DNA of 64,000 bases from Rhodococcus pseudokoreensis (GCF_017068395.1 NZ_CP070619.1:7998001-8062000), one strand, 5' to 3'; positions 16,895-26,746 are shown, numbered from the stretch's first letter. The notes: a model not told the origin generated them from the letters alone. Numbers and translations: made by a program.

Positions 16895-19386
16895 CGGACC
16901 GGCACCTGGGGGAGCGGCAGCAGCGGCAGCGAGGGAGCGAACTGTGCGGGCGACTTCGGTGCGCTGCGCTCCGTCCAGGGATCCCGGTAGCCGTCGACTG
17001 CCGTCTGGATCCGCTCGTCCAATCCCGTCACGATGTCCTCCTCGTCTCGGACCAGTAGCGCCTGAAGATGTTCGAGCCCCACCCGCGGCACGAAGTCGTA
17101 GGTGCGTTCGAGCCATTTCGCGTTCTCGCGGTAGTACTGGATGAATCGCCCGCCGAGTTCGATCACGGCGTCCGGTGATTCGACCGTGGCCAGCAGATCG
17201 CCCTTGCGGATGTGGGCGCCGGCGGCGCCGCCGATGTAGATGTCCCAGCGGCCGTCGCCGACCGCGACCACACCGAAGTCCTTGCACAGAGCTTCCGAGC
17301 AGTTGCGGGGGCACCCGGCGACCGCGAGTTTCAGTTTCGCGGGCGTCTCCAGGCCTTGGAACCGCTCCTCGAGTGCGATGCCGAGGCTCGTCGAATCGCC
17401 GAGACCGTAGCGGCAGAAATCGGTTCCGACGCACGTCTTCACCGTGCGCATGCTCTTGCCGTACGCGAACCCGGACGGCATGTCGAGGTCGCCCCACACT
17501 TTGGGGAGGTCCTCCTTCTTGATGCCGAGCAGGTCGATGCGCTGCCCGCCGGTGACCTTCACGAGCGGCACGCCGTACTTGTCGGCGACGTCGGCGATCC
17601 TGCGAAGCTGATCCGGCGTGGTGACGCCGCCCTTCATCTGCGGGACCACCGAGAACGTGCCGTCGCGCTGGATGTTGGCGTGCACACGGTCGTTGATGAA
17701 CAGCGCACCGCGCTCGTCCACCCAATCGGGACCCCAGATCGTGCGGAGCAGCGACGCGAGCGGCATCTTCGCGGACGCGTCCTCCTTCGCGTCCGTCGCG
17801 AGTTCGGCGAACACCCGGGACACAGCGCGGAGATCGCGTTCCCGGATGGTCGCGATGAGTTCCGGCTTGCTCATCGGGATGCACGGCACGTACCAGTCGG
17901 CGGACGGGTCGGCCTCGAGTTCGCCGCCCGCGGCGCAGGCCACGATGTCGGCGACGAGTCCCTTGCACGACCCGCAGCCCTTGCCCGCGCGGGTCCTGGC
18001 ACAGACGTCGGTGAGGGTCTTGGCGCCGGAGTGGACGCAGGCCACCAGGTCGCCCTTGCTGACGCCGTTGCAGTTGCACACCTGCAGTTCGTCGGGAAGG
18101 TCGGCGACACTCGTCGCGGCGCCGGGGGCTCCGACGTCGAAGAGCATGCTGATTCGTTCTTCGGGCAGAGGCACCTTGCCATCGAACGCCTGCGTGAGGA
18201 AGCCAGCCTTGCTGATGTCGCCCATCAGGGTGGCGCCGATCAGCTTTCCGTCCCGGACGACGAGGCTCTTGTACGTGCCGCTGCGCGGTTCGTAGTACTG
18301 GACGAACTCGTCGTCCGCGGTCTCCGGGCCCTTGACGCCCATCGCGGCCACGTCCACCCCGGCGACCTTCAGCTGGGTGGTGGTGCGCGTACCGACGTAG
18401 GCGGCTTCCGGATCGGACCCGGTGAGCACGTCCGCGAGGATGACCGCCTGCTCCCACACCGGGGCGACGAGGCCGTACGTCTCGCCGCGGTGCTGCGCGC
18501 ACTCGCCGACGGCGTACACGGAACCCTCGTCCTCGCAGCGCATCTGGTCGTCTACGACGATCCCGCGCTCGACCACCAGACCGGCGGCCCGCGCCAGTTC
18601 GGTGTTGGGCCGGATTCCGGCGGTGACGACCACCATGTCGGCGTCCAGCGTGGAGCCGTCGACGAACGACACCCCGGTCACCAGGCCGGCGTCGTCGCGC
18701 AGCACGGCGGTGGTCCGCATCGAGGTGTGGACGCCGACGCCGAGTTTCTCGATCTCGGCGCGCAGGACGCTGCCGCCGCGCTCGTCGAGTTGCTGATTCA
18801 TCAGGTGCCCGGGGGAGTGCACGACGTCGACGGTGAGCCCCTGCGTCCGCAGCCCGTACGCGGCCTCGAGCCCGAGCAGACCGCCGCCGATCACCACCGC
18901 GGACACGTCGTCGCGTGCCTGCGCCATCTGCAGCATGCCGTTGGTGTCGGCGATGTTGCGGAATCCGAACACCCCGCGGGCCAGGCGCCCGTCGTGCTCC
19001 CGCAGACCGTCCATGTTGGGAAAGAACGTGTTGCTTCCCGTGGCGACGATCAGCACGTCGTAGTCGACGACGCGGCCGCTCTCGCAGGTGACGGTCTTCG
19101 CGAACCGGTCGAGCGCGACCGCGCGATCACCGGCGTGGAGTTTCACACCGTTCGCCGTGTACCAGCCCACGGGGTTGAGGATCAGGTCCTCGTCGTCGAC
19201 GGCCGCCTCTCCGGACAGCACGTGCGAGAGCATGATCCGGTTGTAGTTGCCGTACGGCTCGTCGCCGATCATGGTGATCTCGAACCGCTCGCGCCCGCCA
19301 CGGTTCAGGATCTCCTCGACGGTGCGGGCGCCGGCCATACCGTTGCCGACGACCAGCAGCTTGCTCGAACTCGGTGTGTGGGCCAT
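16891..19386 (-). CDS. nirB: NADH-dependent nitrite reductase large subunit
   Basis: NirB reduces nitrite to ammonium with six electrons from NADH in nitrogen assimilation. The 831-residue protein begins with a FAD/NAD-binding reductase domain (VVGNGMAGARTVEEIL, then VVIGGGLLGLEAAYGL). A BFD-like [2Fe-2S] domain follows near residue 437 (CNCNGVSKGDLVAC, CGSCKGL). The C-terminal half is the nitrite/sulfite reductase domain with the siroheme-[4Fe-4S] cysteines in CVGTDFC and CPRNC at about 650-695. Length is normal. A cgtaac/gttacg inverted repeat lies about 30-50 bases upstream of the start. No nitrate reductase or nitrate transporter is adjacent in this window. Confidence 0.95.
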   Translation of the reverse strand: MAHTPSSSKLLVVGNGMAGARTVEEILNRGGRERFEITMIGDEPYGNYNRIMLSHVLSGEAAVDDEDLILNPVGWYTANGVKLHAGDRAVALDRFAKTVTCESGRVVDYDVLIVATGSNTFFPNMDGLREHDGRLARGVFGFRNIADTNGMLQMAQARDDVSAVVIGGGLLGLEAAYGLRTQGLTVDVVHSPGHLMNQQLDERGGSVLRAEIEKLGVGVHTSMRTTAVLRDDAGLVTGVSFVDGSTLDADMVVVTAGIRPNTELARAAGLVVERGIVVDDQMRCEDEGSVYAVGECAQHRGETYGLVAPVWEQAVILADVLTGSDPEAAYVGTRTTTQLKVAGVDVAAMGVKGPETADDEFVQYYEPRSGTYKSLVVRDGKLIGATLMGDISKAGFLTQAFDGKVPLPEERISMLFDVGAPGAATSVADLPDELQVCNCNGVSKGDLVACVHSGAKTLTDVCARTRAGKGCGSCKGLVADIVACAAGGELEADPSADWYVPCIPMSKPELIATIRERDLRAVSRVFAELATDAKEDASAKMPLASLLRTIWGPDWVDERGALFINDRVHANIQRDGTFSVVPQMKGGVTTPDQLRRIADVADKYGVPLVKVTGGQRIDLLGIKKEDLPKVWGDLDMPSGFAYGKSMRTVKTCVGTDFCRYGLGDSTSLGIALEERFQGLETPAKLKLAVAGCPRNCSEALCKDFGVVAVGDGRWDIYIGGAAGAHIRKGDLLATVESPDAVIELGGRFIQYYRENAKWLERTYDFVPRVGLEHLQALLVRDEEDIVTGLDERIQTAVDGYRDPWTERSAPKSPAQFAPSLPLLPLPQVPVR

Positions 19387-19412
19387 GCAAAGAGGCTGCG
19401 CCCCGGGAGTGT

Positions 19413-19436
19413 CGTAACGGCTGCGTGCACGTTACG
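19413..19436. promoter_or_regulatory. inverted repeat upstream of nirB, candidate operator
   Basis: CGTAAC (19413-19418) and GTTACG (19431-19436) form a perfect inverted repeat with 12 bases between. GTnAC half-sites are typical of GlnR, the actinobacterial nitrogen regulator that controls nirBD in related genera, but the spacing differs from the direct-repeat GlnR box. The assignment is tentative. Confidence 0.35.
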
Positions 19437-19476
19437 TCGGAATCAGGAACACCTCACAGCGTTCCCGGAAAGCGTG

Positions 19477-20628
19477 TCAGACAGGTGGTCGGTCGCGGGG
19501 CATCAGCAGTGGGGCCAGCACTGCGAGGAGCAGGGCGGGCAGAAGGAACCCGGCCGCGGGCGACACCGCGTACACCGGGGTGAGGGTGATCGGCGCGAGC
19601 GCGTTGCCGGTGAACCGCAACGCCTGCACGACGGACACCGCGCCGCCCCGGTTCGGGCCCGGCGACCCGAGGACGGCGGCGTTGACGCCGACCAGGATGA
19701 ACTGACCTGCGGTTCCGGCCGCGAACCACGCCACGGCGACGACCGCGAGGAGCGATACGGTTCCGGCGGCGGCGACGAGAGCAGCACCGCCGAACGCGCC
19801 GATCAACACGGCGGCCCGGGCCCCGATCTTGTCGATGACCCCGCCGACGAGGCGCGCGGTGAGGATGCCGGCGACGCCGAACCCGGTGAGCAGCAGGCCG
19901 CGCTGAGTGGGACTCAGGCCGAACACGTCCTCGGCGCGGAAGGCGACAAGGAAGCTCAGCCCGCCGAGGGCGCCCCAGCCGAGCAGTGCGACCACCCCGA
20001 TTCGCAGCACCGACGGGGTGAGGGCGTCCCGCAGTCGCGGGCGCGCCGCCCCCGGCTCGGCGGGCGGGCTGTCGGGAACGCCGACCAGACCCAGCACCGC
20101 GGCGACGAGGGCGATGACGAGGAATGCGAGCCGCCAGTCGACCTCCGCCGCGAGGCCGCCGACGAGCGGGGCACTCGACTGCCCCGCGGCCTGGAAGGCG
20201 CCGAAGATCCCCAGCGCCCGGCCGAGGTGCTTCTTCGGCGTCGAGGCGGCGAGCGCGGCCAGCAGCAGCGGCGTCGTGAACGAGTTGGAACATCCCTGGA
20301 GCACACGGGCGCCGAGGAAGAGCGGCAGCGTCGGCGCCGCGAAGCAGGCCAGCGACGACAGCAGGTAGACGCCGTACGCGATCCGCACGGTCCGCATCTG
20401 ACCCCACCGGGCGCCCAGCGTGCCCGACACCAGCATGAGCAGCGCGAACGGCAGCAGGTAGGCCGTCAGCGACCCGGCCGCGGCGGACGCGCTCACGCCG
20501 AGGTCGTCACCGATCTCGGGGAGGATCGAGGCGACCACACCGCCGCCGAAGGGGCCGAGGAAACCACCGGCGTAGAGCGCCGTGCGCTGGAGCGAGGAAC
20601 GAAGCGACTCGGACGAGTTCTTCGTCAC
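19477..20628 (-). CDS. MFS transporter
   Basis: A 383-residue major facilitator protein with about twelve hydrophobic helices. The loop between helices 2 and 3 carries GTLGARWGQMRTVRIAYGVY, the MFS signature region. It lacks the nitrate signature of NarK-type transporters, so a role with nirBD is not supported despite reading in the same direction 90 bp upstream. Substrate unknown; drug or metabolite export is plausible. The ATG at 20628 overlaps the PAC2 stop (ATGA), so the two are translationally coupled. Confidence 0.85.
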   Translation of the reverse strand: MTKNSSESLRSSLQRTALYAGGFLGPFGGGVVASILPEIGDDLGVSASAAAGSLTAYLLPFALLMLVSGTLGARWGQMRTVRIAYGVYLLSSLACFAAPTLPLFLGARVLQGCSNSFTTPLLLAALAASTPKKHLGRALGIFGAFQAAGQSSAPLVGGLAAEVDWRLAFLVIALVAAVLGLVGVPDSPPAEPGAARPRLRDALTPSVLRIGVVALLGWGALGGLSFLVAFRAEDVFGLSPTQRGLLLTGFGVAGILTARLVGGVIDKIGARAAVLIGAFGGAALVAAAGTVSLLAVVAVAWFAAGTAGQFILVGVNAAVLGSPGPNRGGAVSVVQALRFTGNALAPITLTPVYAVSPAAGFLLPALLLAVLAPLLMPRDRPPV

Positions 20629-21566
20629 AGCCCGAAGCTGCCGGGCCCACGCCTGCGGAGATACCGTTCGAACTCGGCCGCGAGCGCGTCACCGTCGATC
20701 TTCGAGATGGCGTCGGAGATGTCGGTCTCGGCGTCGCCGCGCTCCTCGAGGGAGCGGACGTAGTCGCCGATCTCCTCGTCGTCCGCGGTCATCTCGGTGA
20801 CGGCTTCCTGCCAGTCGTCGGCCTGCGACGGGAGTTCCCCGAGGGGCACCTCGATGTCCAGGACGTCCTCGACGCGCTGCAGCAGTGCCACGGTCGCCTT
20901 GGGGTTCGGCGGCTGGGACACGTAATGGGGCACGGCCGCCCAGAACGACACGGCAGGCACACCGGCCCGGACACACGCGTCCTGCAGCACCCCGGTGATC
21001 CCGGTCGGCCCCTCGTAGCGGGTCTGCTCGAGCTTGAACCGCTCGGCGGCCTCGCTGCTGTACGCGCTGCCCGTCACCGGGACCGGCCGCGTGTGCGGGG
21101 TGTCCGCGAGGAGCGCCCCGAGGATCACCACGGTGTTGATCTGCAGTTGATCGATCAGCTCGAGAAGGTCGTCGCAGAAGCTGCGCCAGCGCATGTTCGG
21201 TTCGATTCCGCGCAGCAGCACCACGTCGCGGTCGCTGCCGGGGGGCGAGCACACAGACAGCCGGGTGGCCGGCCACACGATCTCCCGGGTGACACCGTCC
21301 ACCTGCCGGACCGTGGGGCGATTGACCTGGTAGTCGTAGTACTCCTCGGAATCCAGCTCGGCCAGCGGCTGGGCGTCCCAGGTCAGTTCGAGGTGCTCGA
21401 CGGCTCCGCTCGCGGCGTCGCCGGCGTCGTTCCAGCCCTCGAAGGCGGCGACGAGAACAGGGTCACGAAGTACGGGCACGGCGCTGTCGGTGGCACCGTC
21501 GTCGGCGGTGTCGGGGGTGTCGTCGTCGGGGCCCGCAGGCGTGACGGGGAACTCACTGGAACTCAC
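20625..21566 (-). CDS. PAC2-family protein
   Basis: A 313-residue member of the PAC2 family, related to eukaryotic proteasome assembly chaperone 2. Family features are VLVAAFEGWNDAGDAASGAV near the N-terminus, VVLLRGIEPNMRW, VVILGALLADTPHTRPVPVTG and a C-terminal acidic helical tail. Mycobacterial orthologues also lie next to metH. A role in assembly of actinobacterial proteasomes has been suggested by homology only. The start is GTG at 21566, 6 nt after TAGGCT (21578-21573). Confidence 0.88.
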   Translation of the reverse strand: MSSSEFPVTPAGPDDDTPDTADDGATDSAVPVLRDPVLVAAFEGWNDAGDAASGAVEHLELTWDAQPLAELDSEEYYDYQVNRPTVRQVDGVTREIVWPATRLSVCSPPGSDRDVVLLRGIEPNMRWRSFCDDLLELIDQLQINTVVILGALLADTPHTRPVPVTGSAYSSEAAERFKLEQTRYEGPTGITGVLQDACVRAGVPAVSFWAAVPHYVSQPPNPKATVALLQRVEDVLDIEVPLGELPSQADDWQEAVTEMTADDEEIGDYVRSLEERGDAETDISDAISKIDGDALAAEFERYLRRRGPGSFGL

Positions 21567-21572
21567 CCACCC

Positions 21573-21617
21573 AGCCTACGGCCAGCATTGGTTCGCGCGC
21601 CCACTAGTCTGGACGGC
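21573..21617. promoter_or_regulatory. divergent leaderless promoters, PAC2 / metH
   Basis: Reverse TAGGCT (21578-21573) is 6 nt before the PAC2 GTG; forward TAGTCT (21605-21610) is 7 nt before the metH ATG at 21618. The whole spacer is 51 bp, too short for a cobalamin riboswitch ahead of metH. Confidence 0.5.
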
Positions 21618-24600
21618 ATGTCTGCGCCATTTCACTCTGCCCTGCTCGATGCGTTGAACCAGCGCGTTGTCATCGGCGACGGAGCCATGGGCACCATGTT
21701 GCAGGCCGCGGACCTCACCCTCGACGACTTCCTCGGGCTCGAAGGCTGCAACGAAATCCTCAACGACACCCGCCCTGACGTGCTGAAAGAGATCCACCGC
21801 GCGTATTTCGAGGCCGGGGCCGACGCCGTCGAGACCAACACGTTCGGGTGCAACCTCCCCAACCTCGCCGATTACGACATTTCGGACCGTATCCGGGAAC
21901 TGGCCGAGAAGGGCACCCGGCTGGCGCGTGAGGTCGCCGACGAGATGGGGCCGGGACGCGACGGCATGGGCCGCTTCGTCCTCGGCTCGATGGGCCCCGG
22001 AACCAAGCTGCCGACGCTCGGCCACGCGCCGTTCGCGATCCTGCGCGATGCCTACGCGGAGGCCGCGATGGGCATGATCGACGGGGGCGCCGACGCGATC
22101 CTCGTCGAGACCTGCCAGGACCTCCTTCAGGTGAAGGCGGCCATCCTGGGCAGTCAGCGGGCGATGGAGGCGCTGGGGTCGCGGCTGCCGATCATCACCC
22201 ACGTCACGGTCGAGACCACCGGCACGATGCTGCTCGGTAGCGAGATCGGTGCCGCACTGACCGCGCTCGAGCCGCTCGGCATCGACATGATCGGACTCAA
22301 CTGCGCGACCGGTCCCGCCGAGATGAGCGAACATCTCCGCCACCTGTCCAAGTACAGCTCCCTCCCCGTGTCGGTGATGCCCAACGCCGGACTGCCGCAG
22401 CTCGGCCCGAACGGCGCCGAGTACCCGCTCACCGCGGAGGAACTCGCCGAGGCGCTCAGCGGCTTCGTCACCGAGTTCGGTCTCGGTCTGGTCGGCGGCT
22501 GCTGCGGCACCACCCCGGAGCACATCCGGCAGGTGGCCGAGGCGGTCCGCCTCGTCGAGAAGGCCGCGCGCAACCCGGTGCACGAGTCGGGGACGTCTTC
22601 GCTGTACTCGGCGGTGCCGTTCGAGCAGGACGCCAGCATCCTGATGATCGGCGAGCGCACGAACTCCAACGGCTCCAAGGCATTTCGCGAGGCGATGCTC
22701 GCCGAGGACTACCAGAAGTGCCTCGACATCGCGAAGGATCAGACCCGCGACGGCGCCCACATGCTCGACCTCAACGTCGACTACGTCGGACGCGACGGCG
22801 CCGCCGACATGGCCGCCCTCGCGAGCCGGTTCGCGACGTCGTCGACACTGCCGATCATGCTCGACTCCACCGAGCCCGCGGTCCTGCAGGCCGGTCTCGA
22901 ACACCTCGGTGGCCGGTGCGCCGTCAACTCCGTCAACTACGAGGACGGCGACGGACCGGACTCGCGGTTCCAGAAGATCATGCGGCTCGTCAAGGAGCAC
23001 GGTGCCGCCGTCGTCGCGCTGACCATCGACGAGGAGGGCCAGGCGCGTACCGCCGAGCACAAGGTCCGCATCGCCGAGCGCCTGCTCGACGACATCACCG
23101 AGAACTGGGGCCTCGACGAGTCCGACATCATCATCGACGCGCTGACGTTCCCGATCTCCACCGGTCAGGAGGAGGTCCGCCGCGACGGCATCGAGACGAT
23201 CGAGGCGATCCGCGAACTGAAGAAGCGGCACCCGCGGGTGCACTTCACCCTCGGCGTGTCCAACATCTCGTTCGGTCTCAACCCCGCCGCCCGGCAGGTC
23301 CTGAACTCGGTGTTCCTACACGAGTGCACCGAGGCCGGCCTGGACACGGCCATCGTGCACGCGTCGAAGATCCTGCCGATGGCCCGGATCCCCGACGAAC
23401 AGCGCGAAACGGCCCTCGACCTGGTCTACGACCGCCGGCGCGAGGGCTACGACCCGCTGCAGAAACTGATGGAACTGTTCGAGGGCGTCTCCGCGGCGTC
23501 GGCGCGCGAATCCCGCGCCCAGGAACTGGCGGCGCTTCCGCTGTTCGAGCGGCTGGAACGGCGCATCGTCGACGGTGAACGCAACGGCCTCGACGACGAC
23601 CTCACCGCGGCGATGGAAGAGAAGCCGCCGCTCGCGATCATCAACGAGACCCTGCTGTCCGGCATGAAGACCGTCGGCGAACTGTTCGGGTCCGGGCAGA
23701 TGCAGTTGCCGTTCGTGCTGCAGTCCGCCGAGGTGATGAAGGCGGCCGTGGCGTACCTCGAACCGCACATGGAGGCCACCGACGAGGACGGCAAGGGCCG
23801 CATCGTCATCGCCACCGTGAAGGGCGACGTCCACGACATCGGCAAGAACCTCGTCGACATCATCCTGAGCAACAACGGGTACGACGTGGTGAACCTCGGC
23901 ATCAAGCAGCCGATCGCGACGATCCTCGACGCGGCGATCGAGCAGAAGGCCGACGTCATCGGCATGTCCGGTCTGCTCGTGAAGTCGACCGTGGTGATGA
24001 AGGACAACCTGCAGGAACTCAATTCCAAGGGCGTCGCGGAGAACTTCCCCGTCCTCCTCGGCGGTGCCGCGCTGACCCGCTCGTACGTGGAGAACGACCT
24101 GGCCGAGGTGTACGAGGGCGACGTCAGCTACGCGCGTGACGCGTTCGAGGGCCTGCACAAGATGGACGAGATCATGGCCGTCAAGCGCGGCGGCGGACCC
24201 GACCCGGACAGCCCGGAAGCGATCGCGGCCCGGGAGAAGGCGGCCGAACGCAAGGCCCGCCACGAGCGGTCCAAGCGGATCGCGGAGAAGCGCAAGGCGG
24301 CCGAGACCCCGGTCGAGGTGCCGGAACGGTCCGACGTGGCCACCGACATCGTCGTCCCGAGCCCGCCGTTCTGGGGCAACCGGATCGTGAAGGGTGTCTC
24401 GCTGTCCGAGTACGCCGGGCTGCTGGACGAGCGCGCTCTGTTCCTCGGGCAGTGGGGCCTGCGCGGGCAGCGTTCCGGCGACGGTCCCACGTACGAGGAA
24501 CTGGTGGAGACGGAGGGGCGCCCACGCCTGCGGTACTGGCTCGACCGGCTGAGCACCGAGGGAATCCTCGCGCACGCCGCCGTCGTGTACGGCTACTTCC

Positions 24601-25187
24601 CCGCGGTGTCCGAGGGCGACGACGTGGTCGTGCTCGCCGAACCGGCGCCCGACGCGGAGGAACACTTCCGGTTCACCTTCCCGCGCCAGCACCGGGACCG
24701 GTTCCTGTGCGTCGCCGACTTCGTGAGGTCCCGCACCGAGGCGAAGGAGACCGGTCAGGTCGACGTGTTCCCGATGCAGCTGGTCACCATGGGGCAGCCG
24801 ATCGCGGACTTCGCGAACGAACTGTTCGCCGCCAACGCCTACCGCGACTACCTCGAGGTGCACGGCATCGGCGTGCAGCTGACGGAATCGCTGGCCGAGT
24901 ACTGGCATCGACGGGTCCGTGAAGAACTCGTGCTGCCCGGCGGCCACAACGTGGCCGAGCAGGATCCGTCCGAGGTGTCCGGGTTCTTCGACCTCGCCTA
25001 CCGCGGCGCCCGCTACTCCTTCGGGTACGGCGCCTGCCCCAACCTGGAGGACCGCGCGAAGATGGTCGCTCTCCTCGAACCGGAACGGATCGGTGTGAAG
25101 TTGTCGGAGGAACTGCAGTTGCATCCCGAGCAGTCCACGGATGCGTTCGTGCTGCACCACCCCGAGGCGAAGTACTTCAATGTCTGA
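21618..25187 (+). CDS. metH: cobalamin-dependent methionine synthase
   Basis: MetH transfers the methyl of 5-methyltetrahydrofolate through cob(I)alamin to homocysteine. The 1189-residue protein shows all four modules. The homocysteine domain has the zinc cysteines in LNCATGPAEM and GGCCGTTPEHI. The pterin domain starts at MIGERTNSNGSKAFREAM. The B12 domain has DVHDIGKN with the cobalt-ligand His739. The activation (SAM) domain contains FDLAYRGARYSFGYGACPN. The ATG at 21618 is preferred over the long upstream frame because of the -10 element and the conserved N-terminus. It overlaps the following HAD gene by 8 bases. Confidence 0.96.
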   Translation: MSAPFHSALLDALNQRVVIGDGAMGTMLQAADLTLDDFLGLEGCNEILNDTRPDVLKEIHRAYFEAGADAVETNTFGCNLPNLADYDISDRIRELAEKGTRLAREVADEMGPGRDGMGRFVLGSMGPGTKLPTLGHAPFAILRDAYAEAAMGMIDGGADAILVETCQDLLQVKAAILGSQRAMEALGSRLPIITHVTVETTGTMLLGSEIGAALTALEPLGIDMIGLNCATGPAEMSEHLRHLSKYSSLPVSVMPNAGLPQLGPNGAEYPLTAEELAEALSGFVTEFGLGLVGGCCGTTPEHIRQVAEAVRLVEKAARNPVHESGTSSLYSAVPFEQDASILMIGERTNSNGSKAFREAMLAEDYQKCLDIAKDQTRDGAHMLDLNVDYVGRDGAADMAALASRFATSSTLPIMLDSTEPAVLQAGLEHLGGRCAVNSVNYEDGDGPDSRFQKIMRLVKEHGAAVVALTIDEEGQARTAEHKVRIAERLLDDITENWGLDESDIIIDALTFPISTGQEEVRRDGIETIEAIRELKKRHPRVHFTLGVSNISFGLNPAARQVLNSVFLHECTEAGLDTAIVHASKILPMARIPDEQRETALDLVYDRRREGYDPLQKLMELFEGVSAASARESRAQELAALPLFERLERRIVDGERNGLDDDLTAAMEEKPPLAIINETLLSGMKTVGELFGSGQMQLPFVLQSAEVMKAAVAYLEPHMEATDEDGKGRIVIATVKGDVHDIGKNLVDIILSNNGYDVVNLGIKQPIATILDAAIEQKADVIGMSGLLVKSTVVMKDNLQELNSKGVAENFPVLLGGAALTRSYVENDLAEVYEGDVSYARDAFEGLHKMDEIMAVKRGGGPDPDSPEAIAAREKAAERKARHERSKRIAEKRKAAETPVEVPERSDVATDIVVPSPPFWGNRIVKGVSLSEYAGLLDERALFLGQWGLRGQRSGDGPTYEELVETEGRPRLRYWLDRLSTEGILAHAAVVYGYFPAVSEGDDVVVLAEPAPDAEEHFRFTFPRQHRDRFLCVADFVRSRTEAKETGQVDVFPMQLVTMGQPIADFANELFAANAYRDYLEVHGIGVQLTESLAEYWHRRVREELVLPGGHNVAEQDPSEVSGFFDLAYRGARYSFGYGACPNLEDRAKMVALLEPERIGVKLSEELQLHPEQSTDAFVLHHPEAKYFNV

Positions 25188-25872
25188 CGCATTCGACGGT
25201 CTTGCAGGCGTGCTGTGGGACATGGACGGAACGCTGCTCGATTCCGAGAAGATGTGGGACGTCGCGGTCCGCGAGTTGTCGCTGCACCTCGGCGGGCCGA
25301 TGACCGAGGAGACCCGGCTGAAGACGATCGGCGCGTCCAGCGCCAACGCGCTCGGCGTCATCTTCGACGCGCTCGGACTCGACCGGGATCCGGCGGCGCT
25401 CGCCGAGGCCAAGGAATGGATGTTCACCCGAGTCCAGGAACTGTTCGGCGACGGCATCCCGTGGCGGCCGGGCGCCCACGACGCACTGCGGACGGCCCGG
25501 GCCCACGGCCTGAGGTCGGCGCTGGTGACCAACACCGAGCGTCGTCTCACCGAGCGGGCACTCGAGACGCTCGGCAGGCACCATTTCGACCACTCGGTGT
25601 GCGGCGACGAGGTGCCGGCAGGTAAACCGCATCCCGACCCGTACCTGCGGGGCGCCGAACTGCTCGGGCTGCATCCGTCGCAGTGCCTGGCCATCGAGGA
25701 CTCACCCACCGGCGCGGCGTCCGCGCAGGCCGCGGGGTGCGTCGTCCTGATCGTCCCGTGCGAGATCCCGGTGGCCGACGGCCCGGGGCGGGTGTTCCGG
25801 GACAGCCTCGAGGGCATCACCGGTTCCGATCTGGCCGAGGCCTGGGCGCAGCCGAGCGGTGTGCGTCTCTAG
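25180..25872 (+). CDS. HAD-IA family phosphatase
   Basis: A 230-residue haloacid dehalogenase hydrolase. Motif I is WDMDGTLLDSE (nucleophile Asp14, acid Asp16), motif II VTNTE, motif III Lys in AGKPHPDPY and motif IV AIEDSPTGAASAQAAG. The helical cap after motif I places it in subfamily IA, with phosphoglycolate or sugar-phosphate phosphatases as relatives; the substrate is unknown. The ATG at 25180 lies within the end of metH, giving tight coupling. Confidence 0.88.
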   Translation: MSDAFDGLAGVLWDMDGTLLDSEKMWDVAVRELSLHLGGPMTEETRLKTIGASSANALGVIFDALGLDRDPAALAEAKEWMFTRVQELFGDGIPWRPGAHDALRTARAHGLRSALVTNTERRLTERALETLGRHHFDHSVCGDEVPAGKPHPDPYLRGAELLGLHPSQCLAIEDSPTGAASAQAAGCVVLIVPCEIPVADGPGRVFRDSLEGITGSDLAEAWAQPSGVRL

Positions 25873-25887
25873 GTAGTCTGGTTTCCC

Positions 25888-26745
25888 GTGGCTGTCCCGA
25901 AAATCGTGCTGTTCTACGTGTTCACCCCGCTCGCCGACCCGGAGGCGATCCGGCTGTGGCAGTACACGCTTGCCGAGGCGCACAACCTGACCGGACGGAT
26001 CCTCGTCTCCGAGCACGGCATCAACGCGACCGTCGGCGGCGACATCCGCGACGTCAAGCGGTACGTGAAGGGGACGCGCGGCTACGCGCCGTTCAAGGAC
26101 GCCGACATCAAGTGGTCGGACGGGCTGGGGGACGACTTCCCGCGGCTCAGCGTGAAGGTGCGGTCGGAGATCGTGACGTTCGGTGCACCGGGCGAGCTGA
26201 AGGTGGACGCGGACGGCGTCGTCGGCGGCGGTACCCACCTGGCGCCGGACGAGGTGCACCGACTGGTCGAGGGGCGCGGTGACGACGTCGTTTTCTTCGA
26301 CGGACGCAACGGTTTCGAGGCGGAGATCGGCCGATTCCGGGACGCCGTCGTGCCGGACGTGTCCACCACCCGCGACTTCGTGCACGAACTCGACAGCGGC
26401 AAGTACGACCATTTGAAGGACAAGGCCGTCGTCACCTACTGCACCGGGGGAGTGCGGTGCGAGGTCCTGTCCTCGCTGATGCGCTCGCGCGGGTTCGGCG
26501 AGGTCTACCAACTCGACGGCGGCATCGTCCGCTACGGCGAGGCGTTCGGCGACTCGGGTCTGTGGGAGGGGTCGCTGTACGTCTTCGACAAGCGGATGGC
26601 CATCGAGTTCAGCGATCAGGCCAAGACCCTGGGACGGTGCACCCGGTGCGGCGGTCCGACGTCCCGGTACGAGAATCTGCCGGACGACCGGGGCCGAGAA
26701 CTCGTGCTCGTGTGCGCCGGCTGCACCGAGAACCGGGCGGGCTGA
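25888..26745 (+). CDS. trhO: tRNA uridine(34) hydroxylase, rhodanese type
   Basis: TrhO (YceA) hydroxylates uridine 34 in tRNA wobble positions, the first step of 5-methoxyuridine-type modification. The 285-residue protein has the N-terminal domain ([23 protein letters not shown]) and a rhodanese domain with catalytic loop YCTGGVRCE (Cys185, Cys191). A C-terminal pair of CxxC motifs (CTRCGG and CAGC) could bind zinc. GTG at 25888 is 8 nt after TAGTCT (25874-25879), suggesting a leaderless transcript. Confidence 0.92.
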   Translation: MAVPKIVLFYVFTPLADPEAIRLWQYTLAEAHNLTGRILVSEHGINATVGGDIRDVKRYVKGTRGYAPFKDADIKWSDGLGDDFPRLSVKVRSEIVTFGAPGELKVDADGVVGGGTHLAPDEVHRLVEGRGDDVVFFDGRNGFEAEIGRFRDAVVPDVSTTRDFVHELDSGKYDHLKDKAVVTYCTGGVRCEVLSSLMRSRGFGEVYQLDGGIVRYGEAFGDSGLWEGSLYVFDKRMAIEFSDQAKTLGRCTRCGGPTSRYENLPDDRGRELVLVCAGCTENRAG

Positions 26746-26746
26746 G

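Noticed and set aside
19477..20628. MFS protein as nitrate/nitrite transporter for nirBD
   Set aside because: The nitrate-signature motifs of NarK-type proteins are not visible, and translational coupling is to the PAC2 gene rather than nirB.
17212..20763. Open frame of 1183 codons on the forward strand over nirB and the MFS gene
   Set aside because: Antisense to strong family matches (nirB, MFS) with no domain of its own; high-GC shadow.
21567..21617. Cobalamin riboswitch ahead of metH
   Set aside because: Only 51 bases separate the divergent start codons, and a leaderless -10 is present; a riboswitch of about 200 bases cannot fit. None was recognised before cobL either, where genes overlap.
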